Assembly (NCBI GenBank): GCA_007922225.1
Contig: ML679956.1
Span: 70,982,111-71,046,110 of the forward strand
Reading direction: 5' to 3'
Origin: Emydura subglobosa
Lineage: Eukaryota; Chordata; Testudines; Chelidae
Length of the DNA stretch: 64,000 nt
The position numbers and the translations under genes are program-made. Below, one piece after another: positions 1 to 10,966 of this stretch. The number at the start of each line of letters is the position of its first letter. Position 1 is the stretch's first letter. The notes beneath the pieces were generated by a model. The model had not been told where the DNA came from and did not search any database. It was given only the letters and a program-made list of their open reading frames with translations.

Positions 1-349
1 TTAAAAAGGGAGGCGGGGAGGGGTTTAAGGGTATAACACACCCTCTTCAAAACTAAATGAAATTAAGACACCTGAATGTCTGCTGGAAATAAGTGGTGTC
101 ACAGAAGTCAAAAGTGCAGAAGATTAGAAAGTATACACATAATGAAAGTGAATTTAAACGAGACCTAGTTAGCATGACTTGATACAAGAGGATGACTTTG
201 TGGATAAAGAGATCAAAAAAGATATTTATGAAATATTCCTAAACTGCCAATTTTCTTACCTTCGTTTATTATAACGGAACTAAATGGACATTTAGAGTAG
301 TAGTAACAATAAAGAATAATACTTTGCTCATTTAACTTTTGACAGGAAA
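1..349. other. No recognised feature
   Basis: AT-rich sequence with a purine-rich start. I see no repeat boundary, no coding pattern and no RNA gene. Confidence 0.5.
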
Positions 350-545
350 ATCTCACAGTGCTTTGCAAAGGAGATATCATTATACCCATGTTACAGAAGA
401 GGAAGCTGACACACAAAAAGAATGAGTGAAATGTGAAGTGACATTGCCCAGTAGCACACAGCAAGTCAGTGTCGGAGCTTGGAATAGACCTCCGATCTCC
501 TGACCCCCAGGCCAGTGGCCTGTCCATTAGACATGAGGTAGCTAA
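350..545 (-). repeat. MIR-like SINE, reverse orientation
   Basis: Read on the minus strand this follows the MIR/CORE-SINE order: a tRNA-related head with a B-box-like stretch, the core around 'gtcacttcacatttcactc', then a tail with 'cccatgtta' and 'ctttgcaaag'. On the plus strand the typical complement 'acagcaagtcagtg' precedes 'cctgacccccaggccagtgg'. MIR-like SINEs are old tRNA-derived, LINE-mobilised elements found across amniotes. Identification is by remembered consensus; the boundaries are approximate. Confidence 0.75.
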
Positions 546-796
546 ACACAAAGTGAGTCTGAAATGGGCACTGTTCAGTGTTAAGCCAGTTCAGTTTGTG
601 CTGGGCTTCCTTTGATTCTCTCAGCTTCCAATAACACAGGACATATATTTGCGGTCAACCATGACTACACCCAGAAATAACTTTCCCTGTGAATTCTAGA
701 AGGGTGACTGTGGCCTGATTCATTCATCCATGGTAGACGAACTTCTCAGTCTGCCCCAGTGTCTCTGGGAAATATAATTAACTTTCTTCCCAGGAA

Positions 797-1050
797 CCAG
801 TGGTGGACTGGGACTAAAAATCGGCCCTGGCATTTAAAGCACACCACCCTGGGCACTGCTGGGCCCACGTGGTGGAGGGGGGGGCTGCCGTGCTCAGCCG
901 GTCCCAGCTGGACGGCCTGATGAGAGGGTTCCCCGGCGGGCCAACTGGCCCACCAGCCCTTGAGTGCACCGTCCCCTCTGGCATTTGCCAGAGCTGCCAG
1001 ATGGCCAGTTTGCCTGTGCCGGGAACCCAGAAGGCAGCTGGCCATCATGA
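797..1050. repeat. GC-rich interspersed repeat, possibly a broken hAT element
   Basis: A GC-rich block in AT-rich surroundings. It starts 'cagtggtggactggg', which resembles the CAGTGG start of hAT termini, and includes 'ggcatttgccagagctgcc'. No matching right terminus is visible before the next hAT element at 1059, so it is probably truncated or interrupted. Open frames across it on both strands look like compositional artefacts. Confidence 0.4.
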
Positions 1051-1058
1051 GCCTGGAC

Positions 1059-1227
1059 CAGCGTTTCCCGACTGGTGCGCCATAGAATTTGGTGAACCAC
1101 GACTTGAACGGTTCTGGATTGGCTCATGAATATTCATGAGTTCCTTTGTAGACTATATGGTGGTGTGCCTCAAAATAACTAAAGGTATCAAGGTGTGCCT
1201 TGGCAGAGAAAAGGTTGGGAACCACTG
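1059..1227. mobile_element. Small non-autonomous hAT element
   Basis: 169-bp element with terminal inverted repeats: left 'cagcgtttcccgactgg' against the complement of right 'ggttgggaaccactg'. It is flanked by 8-bp direct repeats gcctggac (1051-1058) and gtctggac (1228-1235), matching at 7 of 8 positions. CAG-starting inverted repeats with 8-bp target duplications are diagnostic of hAT transposons. It has no coding capacity and must have been moved by a transposase supplied elsewhere. Confidence 0.8.
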
Positions 1228-1235
1228 GTCTGGAC

Positions 1236-2365
1236 ACAGCAAGGCAGATGGCCCATTGAAGGTGATAGGAGAGGGGTGGGTATGCAGTCCTACATACAAA
1301 CTTCGCTTTGGTAGGCATAAGTGATCTGTGGGTGGCTGGTATTTACATTCATCTATAAATTGTGGCCCCCAAAATCCTAAACAAGCCTGACTATTACCTT
1401 AGTGCAGAACTCTAGCTTCTGTGTCCACTGAAGTCTGAACCTCTTTGGTAGCTCTGTGCTTCATTTCACAGCTACTAAAGATCCTTACCGTCTGCATTTT
1501 CTACAGCCACACCGAGTCTTTCTGCTTCTCCTAAATTGCCACATTTCTCAGCTCAGACTCCAAGTTCTGCCAGCTTCTCCAAGTTCCCCCTCTTAGCCTT
1601 GCTGTGCTCGGTTCCTGCCCCCTTCAGCAACCCAGAGCCCCTGCCAGATCACCCATACTCAACCCCCAATCGTGTGTCGTCTTTCTTGGTGTCTCCATAG
1701 CTTCATTCACTCACCTGCTATTTCCTGCAGGACTCATGAAAAATATTACCAGAGAAATCTCTCCACATGCCACACCACCACCAAGGACTATATATCTAGC
1801 AGTCCAGGGACAAGACTGTTGATAAAGTGCTAACAATACAAGGCTGGATTTTAGCCCTCCCTACACCAAAAGCAATTCAGATACCATAGCAACTGATTCA
1901 GCATTAATCTTGGAGGACCTTGAACAATGGCAAAGACTGTATTCAAGCCCTTTAAAAGGTAAGGCATAAAAAAACCCTCTCAGTCCTCTTAGGAAGGTGA
2001 AGGTATTAGAAACAAAAAATCCCACATCACTGAGACTACATTGAAATGAGCCAGCTAATGCTGTCTTTATGACTTGGCCTGGTATGTTCTGATGTGCCCA
2101 TTTCCCCCTTCCTGCTGTGGCTGTATTGGTCCCCCATACTAGCCACATTACATGACAGGGAAACCTCAGCTCATGTCTGAGTGTATAACATTGGTTTCCT
2201 TAATACTGCATGCATTTCCCAGTGACAACGACAGGCTACCTCGATTTCCTGGCTCTGAGGGAGTTTTGTTTTGGAGGTTTTACACAGCCCAGAATACAGC
2301 TGGGCTAAGGGGAAGAGCTCTAAGCTCAGAGTTACTGCAACTATCCTAAGTGAAAGAATACTGAG
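1236..2365. other. No recognised feature
   Basis: About 1.1 kb of mid-AT sequence. Short open frames on both strands lack any protein-like conservation pattern. I see no repeat that I recognise. Confidence 0.45.
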
Positions 2366-2828
2366 CAAAAAGGATGTGGACAAGTTGGAGAGAGTCCAGC
2401 GGAGGGCAACAAAAATGTTTAGGCACAAGACTTATGAGGAGAGGCTGAGGGAACTAGGCTTGTTTAGTCTGCAAAAGAGAAGAATGAGGGGGGATTAGAT
2501 AGCAGCCTTTAACTACCTGAAAGGGGGTTCCAGGGAGGATGGAGCTAGGCTGTTCTCAATGGTAGTAGATGACAGAACAAGGAGCAATGGTCTCAAGTTG
2601 CGGTGGGGGAGGTCTAGGTTAGATATTAGGAAAAAGTTTTTCACTAGGAGGGTGGTGAAGCACTGGAATGGGTTAACTAGGGAGGTGGTGGCATCTCCAT
2701 CTTTAGAGGTTTTTAAGCTGTGGCTTGACAAAGCCCTGGCTGGGATGATTAGTTGGGGTTGGTCCTGCTTTGAGCAGGGGGTTGGACTAGATGACCTCCT
2801 GAGGTCCCTTCCAACTCTATGCTTCTAG
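2366..2828 (+). pseudogene. CR1 ORF2 C-terminal fragment (frameshifted)
   Basis: Encodes the C-terminal tail of the CR1 endonuclease/reverse-transcriptase polyprotein, downstream of the catalytic domains. The first part reads ...[15 protein letters not shown]... and ...[18 protein letters not shown]... up to a stop near 2498. A second frame then continues with [34 protein letters not shown] and [14 protein letters not shown]. The switch reflects about one lost base at 'gggggattagat'. This segment is a familiar tail in amniote CR1 proteins. It is dead: no reverse-transcriptase or endonuclease core is present. Confidence 0.85.
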
Positions 2829-2832
2829 ATTC
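2366..2832 (+). mobile_element. CR1 LINE, 5'-truncated 3' end
   Basis: The last ~470 bp of a CR1 non-LTR retrotransposon: the C-terminal end of ORF2 followed by the short CR1 3' terminus, reading 'ggactagatgacctcctgag' then 'cttccaactctatgcttcta'. The tail carries a degraded form of the tandem 8-bp repeat that ends CR1 elements. Severe 5' truncation is the usual outcome of target-primed reverse transcription. Confidence 0.88.
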
Positions 2833-3334
2833 TTTCAAGTGAATAAACAAAGCAGAGGAAGTCATTTGCTACTTGTTTGGCACTAATGCAAGCATCGTTA
2901 GCTAACAATTTTCACCAGAGATCTGTGCACATTAATGTTAGGTTAAAAGCAATTAAAAAATCTGCCATGTTTAATAATGTACAGCGATTGTAACATACAG
3001 AAGGGGATTTTTAAAGTTCAATTTACTTTTTTACCATTTATGCTGTTTGCTGACTTTTGCCTGTCCCCGAGCTCAGACGGTTTCACTTTCAGATTCTCAC
3101 ACACACAGCTCCAGTGTTCGGATTGCTAACACTGGACGAGAATGTTGATTTCAAGAATTTGTGGGCAGATTTCTACTGGTCCTAGGTACTGTGCATGCTT
3201 CTTTATCCACCCCATTCGCAAAGTTTAAATTCAAGTCCCCCTTTAACACTACAACTCCAGGAGGGAAATTTTTCCAGTACAGTAAGTGCAGCAGTAAAAG
3301 GACCACCACTTTTATTAGAGGCTTAGTTTACACC
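2833..3334. other. No recognised feature
   Basis: AT-rich sequence with short homopolymer runs and no recognisable repeat or gene. Confidence 0.45.
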
Positions 3335-3640
3335 ACGAGCTAGGGATTTGATTGCCCCTGCTCGTACATGCGTACTCGCGCTAGCTCTCAGCAAGCTAGT
3401 GTGAGTATAAATAGTGGTGTGACCACGACGGCACAGGACGGGTCAGCAGAGGCACCGCTGAGCTATGCTGAGTACAACCCTGCCTGAAATTGGTGGGTAA
3501 TACTCAGCAGGGCTCAGTCAAGTCTCCGCTACTGCTACCTGTGCTATCATGGCTACACTGCTATTTATACTCGCTCTAGCGTGCTGAGAGCTAGTGTGAG
3601 CATGTGAACACAAGCAGGGCAAACACACACCTAGCTTGCC
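3335..3640. mobile_element. Foldback miniature element (long inverted repeats)
   Basis: The two ends are inverted copies of each other over roughly 90-100 bp. The left arm contains 'gctagctctcagcaagctag' followed by 'tgtgagtataaatagtgg'; the right arm contains the inverse, 'ctgctatttatactcgctct' followed by 'agcgtgctgagagctagtg'. The middle is a ~100-bp spacer. Related pieces occur near 4850, 5990, 29236, 47397 and 57063, so this is a dispersed family of palindromic DNA elements. It has no coding capacity. Confidence 0.65.
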
Positions 3641-3645
3641 ATGGA

Positions 3646-3890
3646 CAAGTCTACACTACACAGCTGGATATAATTACGTCTCCGGGGTCTGAAAAATCCA
3701 CACCCCTGAGCAACGTAATTATACCAACCTTAATCCCCTGTGTAGATAGCACGATGTCAACGGGAGAGCTTCACCTGCCAACATAGCTACCGCCTCTCAC
3801 GGAGGTGGGGTTATTAAGCTGATGGGAGAGCTCTCTTTACCAGACGCGCTACATCCGAGGTAAATGACTAGTGCAGACCTGCCCATAGCC
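3646..3890 (-). mobile_element. TAGAC-type miniature inverted-repeat element
   Basis: Starts 'tggacaagtctacactac' and ends 'gtgcagacctgcccat', whose complement is nearly the same, giving ~18-bp terminal inverted repeats. The interior 'ctgagcaacgtaattatacc' and 'cctctcacggaggtgg' recur in the copies at 6600, 10010, 10967, 13517 and 45155. It abuts the foldback element on its left. A non-autonomous DNA transposon; orientation is opposite to the 10010 and 13517 copies. Confidence 0.65.
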
Positions 3891-4679
3891 AAAGATGGAA
3901 TGTGAGCACTTCAAAGCAATGGACCAGGCATACGGGGCAGCACACGAACGGATCTCTTTATGCACTAGTGTGATCGAACACTAAAGCAATTACTGTGACA
4001 TAGGAATCCCCTCCCCTCCCCCCAACATATACCAGCTCCAGCATTGCTCCTGGCTTCTTAAAATCTCTAAAATAAAAGGGTTTTAAAATATAATTTACTG
4101 TTTCGTTTGTAGGCGTATTTCTAAATCAGTTCAATATGTCTTGAACCACTAAGCTGAAGTATTTGACTCGCTTCCAAACTGAAGTGTTCATAAAAAAAAA
4201 AAAAAAGGGAAAAAGAAAAAATGAAAAAGAAAAGTGCTCTGCTAGTTTAAATCATTCAGCCCTGCACAATGATTTAAAACCAGTGGAGCACTTCAGGTTT
4301 TCATAAGCACTTAGATTTGGAAGTGATCTGAGGCCTGGACATGTGCATTTGTAGAATAATTTACCATTATTGTTAGAGAGTTTGAGTAGTGCTTGAGTTC
4401 TTTTCTTCCACCCCCCCTCCCTTTCCCTTTTAATAAGTACTTTAGATCGCCAGTGATCAGTGGAGCGGGTTTCAAGCCTATATGTACAGTTAGTGTTATT
4501 ATTTTAAAGTGTACTATTGCCTGTCCAAATCTTGAAAGGTCTGAGATTTTTCCAAATTCAGTGTCTCTTCAGCTCATTTGAATGAAAACTAATTACATAG
4601 TTACCCCCAATTCAGTTTGCAATATGTGGCACTAGAAAAGAATGTGCAACTGGAGCAGATGATCCTGTACTGGATGGGA
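3891..4679. other. Unrecognised sequence with a poly-A tract
   Basis: An uninterrupted run of 15 A (4192-4206), then an A/G-rich stretch to ~4234. It could be the tail of a very old retroposed copy, but nothing recognisable lies upstream. No gene is seen. Confidence 0.4.
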
Positions 4680-4800
4680 CCTATTATAATTATTTATTAT
4701 TTATATTGTGGAAATGCTTCAGATCTCCAGTCAGAGACCAAGAACCTGCTGTGCTAGGCATTGTGCCTAACAGACCTGGAAGGGAGAGATGGGCAAATAT
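4680..4800. repeat. Fragment of a MIR/LINE-type SINE tail
   Basis: AT-rich 'attatttattatttatatt' followed by a segment containing 'ctgctgtgctaggcattgtg', similar to the tail seen at 63350-63430. A short, diverged piece; the family name is uncertain. Confidence 0.35.
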
Positions 4801-4849
4801 TTTGTACTGTTTTTAGTAATCCAAGGCCAAATTCTTACACTGAGGGTTA

Positions 4850-5140
4850 GGGTACGTTCCTATTTTAAACTAGAGGTGTAAATTCCTGCTCAAGGAGACA
4901 TACCTGCACCAGCTTTGATCAAGCTAGTGCACTAAAAATAGAGGGTAGCCGCGGCAGTGCAAGAAAAAGGAGGGGCTAGTTTCCCCCGAGCATATATTTA
5001 GAGTCTTGGATAGGTACGTTCATGGGGTGGCTAGTCCCTCCCACCACTTATGCCACTGCAGCTACACTATATTTGGCACCCTAACATGATCAGAGCTAGT
5101 GTGGTCATGTCTCCATGAGCTGGAATTTACACCAGTCCCC
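4850..5140. mobile_element. Foldback miniature element fragment
   Basis: Contains 'gatcaagctagtgcactaaa' with 'aatagagggtagccgcggc', and the inverse 'actgcagctacactatattt' near the right end, so the copy folds on itself. It belongs to the same family as 3335-3640 by its 'ctagtg...aaatag...gtagc' order. Boundaries are approximate. Confidence 0.5.
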
Positions 5141-5985
5141 AGTTCTCCATGGAAAGTTTCTACTGTCAAAAACTACACAATGTACGGTAGCATAAATTTC
5201 CAGTGACCAAACCCTGGCATTAAACTAGTAGGGTTTGTGATTCATATGGTGTAGTCTGCCTCCCTTTCTGGAGAGACCCTGCGATACAAGACTATCGTGC
5301 TGGAATTAGGAAGGATGACAGAAGTTTGAACTTTAGAGAGGGTCCCTAAATTCTTCCATGTGGAAAATCAGAACAATCTGCTGGCAAAGAGGTCAAACTG
5401 GAGGCAAGAAGAAAGATAATCCCTCCCCTTCCCTCCTCCCAGCCAGCCAATAGTCTATAAAGACTTGTCAGACTCCAAGGCTCCCCCAACCTGCTTCGTG
5501 ACATCATGTGCTGGCTTGTAAAAAAAAGACAGAGGGAGGGAGTTTTCACTTGAAAACAAATCGGGGAAGTGTGAGGCACGCTTCTTCTGTCTCCAAGAAC
5601 TCAGTGTCACTGAGCAGAGAGTGCAGAGGTAATAGTGCTGAAACACAAACGCTCCTAAAGACATGGCCGGAAGGGAGGCTGCTTTCCCGGAACGTGCAGT
5701 TCTGATGCACACTCTGGAACGTCCCACAGGTCCAGTGCACGCCCAGAAGCATGAAATAAATGGAGCTGGAAGAAGTCCTACCAGTAAGCAGCAAGGATCC
5801 CAGCAGAGTCCTCACCCTGTGTTGCAAAGAGCCGGTTTAGTTTGAGAGCCAACTAAGGCAAGAGAAGAATATTAGAAAACCCGTCTGTGTCCCCAAAATG
5901 CCCAGAACGTAAAAGGAAAAGTAGCATTCAGGATGGTTAACATTTATACTGCACTTTTATCTTAGCATTATTATATTGCACTCTA
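5141..5985. other. No recognised feature
   Basis: About 850 bp including a G/A-rich part (5400-5560). Overlapping short open frames on both strands here show no domain. I considered an exon but found no convincing splice pair with a supported reading frame. Confidence 0.4.
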
Positions 5986-5989
5986 ACCA

Positions 5990-6125
5990 TGGGGTATGTC
6001 CATCTCGGAGCGGGGGCGGATCAAGGAGCTATACTCCTGCTACCTCACTGAAAATAGAACGTAGCCGTGGAAGCCCCCGCGGCAGGACAGGCTAGCTGTC
6101 CCCAGTACATGCCAGAGATCCTGCC
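5990..6125. repeat. Fragment of foldback miniature element
   Basis: 'gggtatgtccatctcgg' at 5991 resembles the 'gggtatgtctac' terminus of this family, followed by 'aaaatagaacgtagccgtgg', equivalent to the 4850 copy. The second half is missing; a Penelope-like element follows directly. Confidence 0.5.
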
Positions 6126-6136
6126 TATACTATCAA

Positions 6137-6485
6137 TAGAGAGACAAGGTGGGTGAGTTAATATCTTTTATTGGACCAACTTCTGTTGGTGAGAGAGACA
6201 AGCTTTTTGAGCTTACACAGAGCTCTTCTTCAGGTCTGGGAAATTAACCCAGAGTGTCCTAGCTAAATGTAAAGTGGAACAGATCATTTAGCGTAAGTGG
6301 TTAGCACATATTTCAAGGAACCATTCAAGGTGACAGACTCTGAGTTAATTTACCAGACCTGAAGAAGAGCTCTGTGTAAGCTTGTCTCTCTTATCAACAG
6401 AAGTTCATCCAATAAAAGATATAACCTCACCCTCCTTGTCTCTCTAATATCCTGGCACAGACCCAGCCACAACAACACTGCTTAT
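6137..6485. mobile_element. Penelope-like element termini (palindromic)
   Basis: Two ~110-bp arms in inverted orientation flank a ~90-bp centre. The left arm runs from 'agagagacaaggtgggtgag' through 'cttttattggaccaacttct' to 'gctcttcttcaggtctggg'. The right arm (6342-6452) is its inverse and is followed by 'acccagccacaacaacactg'. The same left arm begins the coding copy at 52933, which supports a Penelope-like origin; such elements often carry terminal repeats in inverted arrangement. No coding sequence remains here. Confidence 0.65.
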
Positions 6486-6489
6486 GCTA

Positions 6490-7045
6490 CCAAGGCCCTC
6501 ATCTCCATAGTATCCGAGCACCTCACGTCTTTAATGCATTTATTCTCACAACAGCCCTGAGAGTAAGGAAGTGCTATTATCCCCATTTTACAGGACTGAG
6601 GCTACATCTACACTACAGCACTTACAGTGGCACCACTAGCGCTTGTAGTGGAGATGCTCTAAGCCAATGGAAGAGAGCTCTCCCTATTGGCTTAATAGCT
6701 CCCACCTCTGTGAGAGGCGGTAGCTAAGACGGCAGGAGAAGCTCTGCATCGACATAGTGCTGTGTACACCAGCGTTAGGATGGTATAATTTACATGGCTC
6801 AGGGGTGTGGATTATTCATGCCCTGAGCCACGTAAGTTATACTGAAGTAACCTGTAATGAGACACAGTCTGAGGCACAAAGACTAAGGATATGTCTTCAC
6901 TGCAAAAAAAATAAAACAAAATAAGTGTATTTAACTTTGGAGAGCTAAGCTGGCTAAGGCCATGCAGGAAGTCCAGAGCAGAGCTGGCACTTGAACCTAT
7001 GACTCCCAGGCCAACACCTTAGCCACTAGACCATGCTTCCTCTCA
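6490..7045 (-). repeat. MIR-like SINE split by insertions
   Basis: Plus-strand 'cctcacgtctttaatgcatt' and 'ctattatccccattttacag' (to 6598) form the tail/core half. The head half resumes at about 6960 with 'gcaggaagtccagagcagag' and 'acaccttagccactagacca'. Between the halves sit a TAGAC miniature element (6600-6850) and the start of another 'atgtcttcactgcaaaaaa' element (about 6890-6955). The SINE is therefore older than both. Confidence 0.7.
6600..6850 (+). mobile_element. TAGAC-type miniature element inside a MIR
   Basis: Begins 'ggctacatctacactacagc' and carries the family interior 'cacctctgtgagaggcggta' and 'ctgagccacgtaagttatac'. It is a relative of the 10010 and 13517 copies and lies in the same direction. 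The right terminal repeat is not clear, so the 3' end may have been lost. Confidence 0.6.
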
Positions 7046-8869
7046 TGTACCATATGTGCCCTATACCATATCTGGCCATGACCACAGAATGTGAAATCCT
7101 CAGGGAAAGGATTTTGTTTGTTGTTGTTTAATGTATTACTGCACATATATAAAGTTAAAAAGATGTGATCTTTTTCAAACACTGATTAGAACAAAGTAAC
7201 TTTTGACCGTAATATAATTGTTAAGAAATTAGAAATTTACTGATTTTCTTTAACAGTAATATCAATGTCAAGGATTATTGGGTCTTTCCTGCTTAAGGAT
7301 CTGAAAGGGCTTTATTTAGATAGTTTATAGACTGCATTCAGAGAGGCAGAGATCATTTTAGATTATAAGATCTTCAGAGCAGGGACCTTACATTTTCTGT
7401 AGCTAGGAAAGTGCCATACACACCTATGACATAAATAGCAAGTTCACCCAGCACTGAAATGCAGCTATCCAGTTGGTCATAGTTCTTAATTCCAAATCTT
7501 TCAATTAAAAATTTTATTTATTATGATTACAAACAAAAATTCACAGAAAGCATCTGTGTCCCTTGAATTTTTAGAAGGTTTTGTCAACCCCACCCCTAAA
7601 AACCCTCACAACCCCCCTGAAAATAATTCTGTTTAGGCACCCCAAAAATGGGGGGAAACCCCTACCCCCCTCCATTATATAGGCTTTCTGACAAAAACCT
7701 GAACATTTTCAAGGAAAAGTTTATAACAAACATACATTTTTTCCCCATCACTTTTTTTTTTTTAAACTCAAACTTTTTTACCAGCTCTAGCAGCTACCCC
7801 TGGAATGGAATTAGCCAGCTGTTTAAACATCACATAGCTATCCAATAATACGGAATGAAATGGAATATGAACTATACTATATTAATCTGAAACTGTGCAT
7901 TGGGGAGATTAATACCTCAACTATTACTTAATTACCACAGCATCATTTAATTACAATAATCAAATTTGTTTTATTTCAAGAATATAGATTTTCTCTTTCT
8001 AAAGTTCATTTTAATCTTTTATCAGAACCTCGCCTCCCCCTCCCTGAATTTCTAATGACCTGGAAGGGGATAGTAATTTCCATTATTAAGCTGTTATTTT
8101 TATGAAACCATAATTCACTGGTTCTCAGTATTGTCAAAAAAGAAGATGAGATTCCTTAAACCCCTCCTTCTCTACACCAACCAGGTGGTCATCAATGTTT
8201 TGAGGTATCTGGCAGGGCCTGCTTGTCCAAAATAGCCGCCTGAAAAGACCAACTTTAATCAGCTAAACATATCTTCTGTGCCTATCCTAGGACAGCTTGT
8301 CTTCTGGGATTTCCTACCTGCCTCTCTAAAAAGACCCTGCATCAGGCAGACCTGCCAATGCCTCTGACAAAGGCTGGATAAACCTGTTCCTGGGTTTACT
8401 AGAGTGGGTCACACAAGATCTGCCCTGCTCCTTTCCATCAGGGCCTGGGTGTGTATGTTGCCTCCACAGTGTTCTCAGTCCAAAGGAGCCAAAAGAGTGA
8501 GCTAGACACCCGCTCGGTGTAGAGCTGCCCCAATCATTGTTTAACTATTGCACATGACAGGACCCAACGAATCTCCCTTCTTTTTAACCTTTTCATTAAC
8601 ACAATGCAGATGGGCAAAGTGGTTCGGCTGAAATAAAAACTCACCAGTGTCTTTGACTATCCATTAAATCAAATCCAGGTTTAATTTTTAGCTAGCTGTC
8701 CCATCATTTTGCATACTCAATCGCCTCTGCACTTCCATGCAGGGATACCAAAATACCCCCAAGAAGGCTGCTCATAGAAATTCCAAGCTTAAAGAGTGAT
8801 TGAGAAACATCCAGACTTATCAGAGCAAAACAAATCTTTTCAGTGTCCCTCTTAATGGCTCTCAGGTCA
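7046..8869. other. Mostly unrecognised; small SINE-tail fragment at about 7340-7445
   Basis: Only 'ttataagatcttcagagcag' followed by 'ggaccttacattttctgtag' is recognisable, as a diverged MIR tail ('attgtaagctcttcggggcagggac' type). The rest (about 7446-8869) is AT-rich sequence with no gene or repeat I can identify. Confidence 0.4.
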
Positions 8870-9884
8870 AATTATTCTGATCCCTTAGACTTTATGAAAG
8901 CATAACTCCCACTAACATCAGGGGGACCTTTTCAAGTGTCAGGACTGTTGAAAAGAGCCTTAGCTGCTTTATTTATTTTTTTCCTCCACAATGTTTATTT
9001 CACCTGTCCTGGAAATAGGATCTGATAGGTTTTCAACAAGTGGATTGAATGTTGGTCATTTTAGCTAAAACTAGTCAAAAAAAGGAGAGGGTGTGTGTGT
9101 GAATCTCTCTTTTTTGGGAGGGGGGGCGGGGACAGAGAAGAAATTTCACAATCATTTTTGTTCTGAAAAGTTGAAATTAATTAATTAAAAATACCTGTTT
9201 ATGAAAACCTGGTTTTCTAACAATGAAAAATTTCTATAAAGTTAAATTAAAATATTGATAAAAAATTGTCATAAATGACACAAAAAGTATAGAATTTCAA
9301 AAGGGTCCACAATATTTTGTGAAATTTTTCATTTTAGGAAACAAAGGCAATTTTTTGACACAAAAGACAATTTGTTTGACACCAAGTCCACCTTCTACTG
9401 AAATGTTACTGTGTAACCTGTTAAAGCTGTATTCCCTGAACCACAACAGAGCTCTCTGTGGTCTTTGTAACAACTGTATCCTCTCCCTAGTGATGAAACA
9501 CTGGTGTAACAAAGTGCTGTGTGGCTGTCTGCCAGCCCCCCTCCCTTCTCTACTGATCCTCATGCGTGGAAAGAAAATACCTGACTAGGTGTTTGTTTAC
9601 AAGTCACTATCCTGTAAAACCAAGTTTCCTTGAGAAGAAGAAAAAAACCTTGCTTGTTGGCCCTTTTCTTCATAAAACCACATCGTGTTAAGTTTCCCAG
9701 CTGATGAGTCATGCTCTGGGGCCTCAGTCAGTTTTAGTTCATCACATCCTGTCTCTAGTACTGAGAATTCAGCATGAAAACTGATGACCCAGTACATAAC
9801 CTAAAGAATTTGAAGAGGTGTTTAACACAGACATTGTCATTTCCAAGAAATGAAAAATCTATGAAGGTTCTTCTGTGGCCCCAT
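8870..9884. other. Unrecognised, with low-complexity parts
   Basis: A diverged 'cataactcccactaacatca' palindrome fragment (about 8895-8950) and a stretch rich in T, G and GTGTGT (9085-9130). Around 9170-9310 the sequence is AAAT-rich and resembles the 'aaaattttc' interior of the elements at 18425 and 51200. No gene is seen. Confidence 0.35.
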
Positions 9885-10385
9885 CATCATAGCACCTTAA
9901 CGTATGTATCCTCACAGGTAGGGAAATGCTATTATCCCCATTTGACAGATGGGGAAGTGAGGCGCAAATCCTCAAAAGTATTTAGGCTCCTAACATCCTT
10001 GGAAATCTGAGAATATGTTTACACTACAGCCACTACAAAGGCACAGCTATGGCACTACCTTGCCATGAGATGCTTCCTACCTTGACAGAAGGGGGGTTTC
10101 TGTCTGTAGTTAATCCACCTCTCTGAGAGGTGGCAGCTATGTTGATAGAAGAATTCTCCTATTGGCCTAGTCACATCTACACCAAGGGCTAGATTAACCT
10201 AACTTGGGCACTCAAGATGCTCAGCTCTGAGCAACATAGCTAGGTTGAGCTAATTTTTAAGTGTAGACCAGGCCTAAGTGATCTGTCCAAGATCACACAG
10301 GAAGTCTGATTCAGAGCAGGGAATTGAACCTGGCTCTCTCATGTCCCACACTAGTGCCCTAACCATTCAACAATCCTTCATCTGT
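9885..10385 (-). repeat. MIR-like SINE split by insertions
   Basis: The tail/core part is 9885-9968 ('gctattatccccatttgaca', 'gatggggaagtgaggcgcaa'). The head part is about 10278-10385 ('agatcacacaggaagtctga', 'gccctaaccattcaacaatc'). The gap holds half of a small palindromic repeat (9969-10009) and a TAGAC miniature element. Same arrangement as at 6490-7045. Confidence 0.72.
10010..10275 (+). mobile_element. TAGAC-type miniature element inside a MIR
   Basis: ~266 bp with inverted ends: left 'agaatatgtttacactac', right 'agtgtagaccaggcct'. Interior 'gagatgcttcctaccttgac' and 'cagctctgagcaacatagct' match the 13517 copy closely. Non-autonomous DNA transposon. Confidence 0.72.
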
Positions 10386-10554
10386 CTAATAAATCTGCAC
10401 GATCTGATTTTTTTTCTAAAGCAGTAATTAATCAGTGCAATTAAAGAGGAGCTGTAAGTGGATATACTAGATATTCAGCCTTCAGTAACAAATAGCTGTT
10501 TCTATTTAAATAGGACATTTAGATTTTTTAATTAATGGGACACAGGTTAAAAAT

Positions 10555-10665
10555 TCTGGTGTCCCTGACCTACATTCTCACAGTGATTAGTAATTTTGCA
10601 TACCTCAAGTTTTAGATGCCCACCTAGGTACATGCCCTCTGAAAATTAGGCCCCTGTAAGGCAGA
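10555..10665. repeat. Fragment of a dispersed palindromic repeat
   Basis: 'gcatacctcaagttttagat' with 'gccctctgaaaattaggccc' resembles a dispersed repeat also glimpsed at 37035-37100 and 47575-47655. Only one side of the palindrome is clear. Confidence 0.35.
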
Positions 10666-10966
10666 GTTCCTAATGTGTGCGACTCATTGCACCAAGGGAC
10701 TAGGCCTCAACTGTTCCCTATAGTCGCTGCTTTCATCTTAAAATTAACTGACCCAAAACTTCATTAATTCAGAGTTAATGTTGCCCAGGGCTGCCTTGTG
10801 TCCTTTCAGAGCATACACAGGGGCTAAACTCAAACCACTGAAAACCAGGAAATACACACCACAATACACACCACCGCACAACATGACCTTAATGTGCCCC
10901 CTTTTGAGCGATGCCACACGCTAGCATTCTGCCCGTGCAGATACTACAGACTACTGTAACCAGGAA

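Noticed and set aside
3356..3620. CRISPR-like or tandem array
   Set aside because: The repeats are inverted, not direct, and there is only one pair; it is a foldback transposon. CRISPR arrays are not expected in vertebrate DNA.
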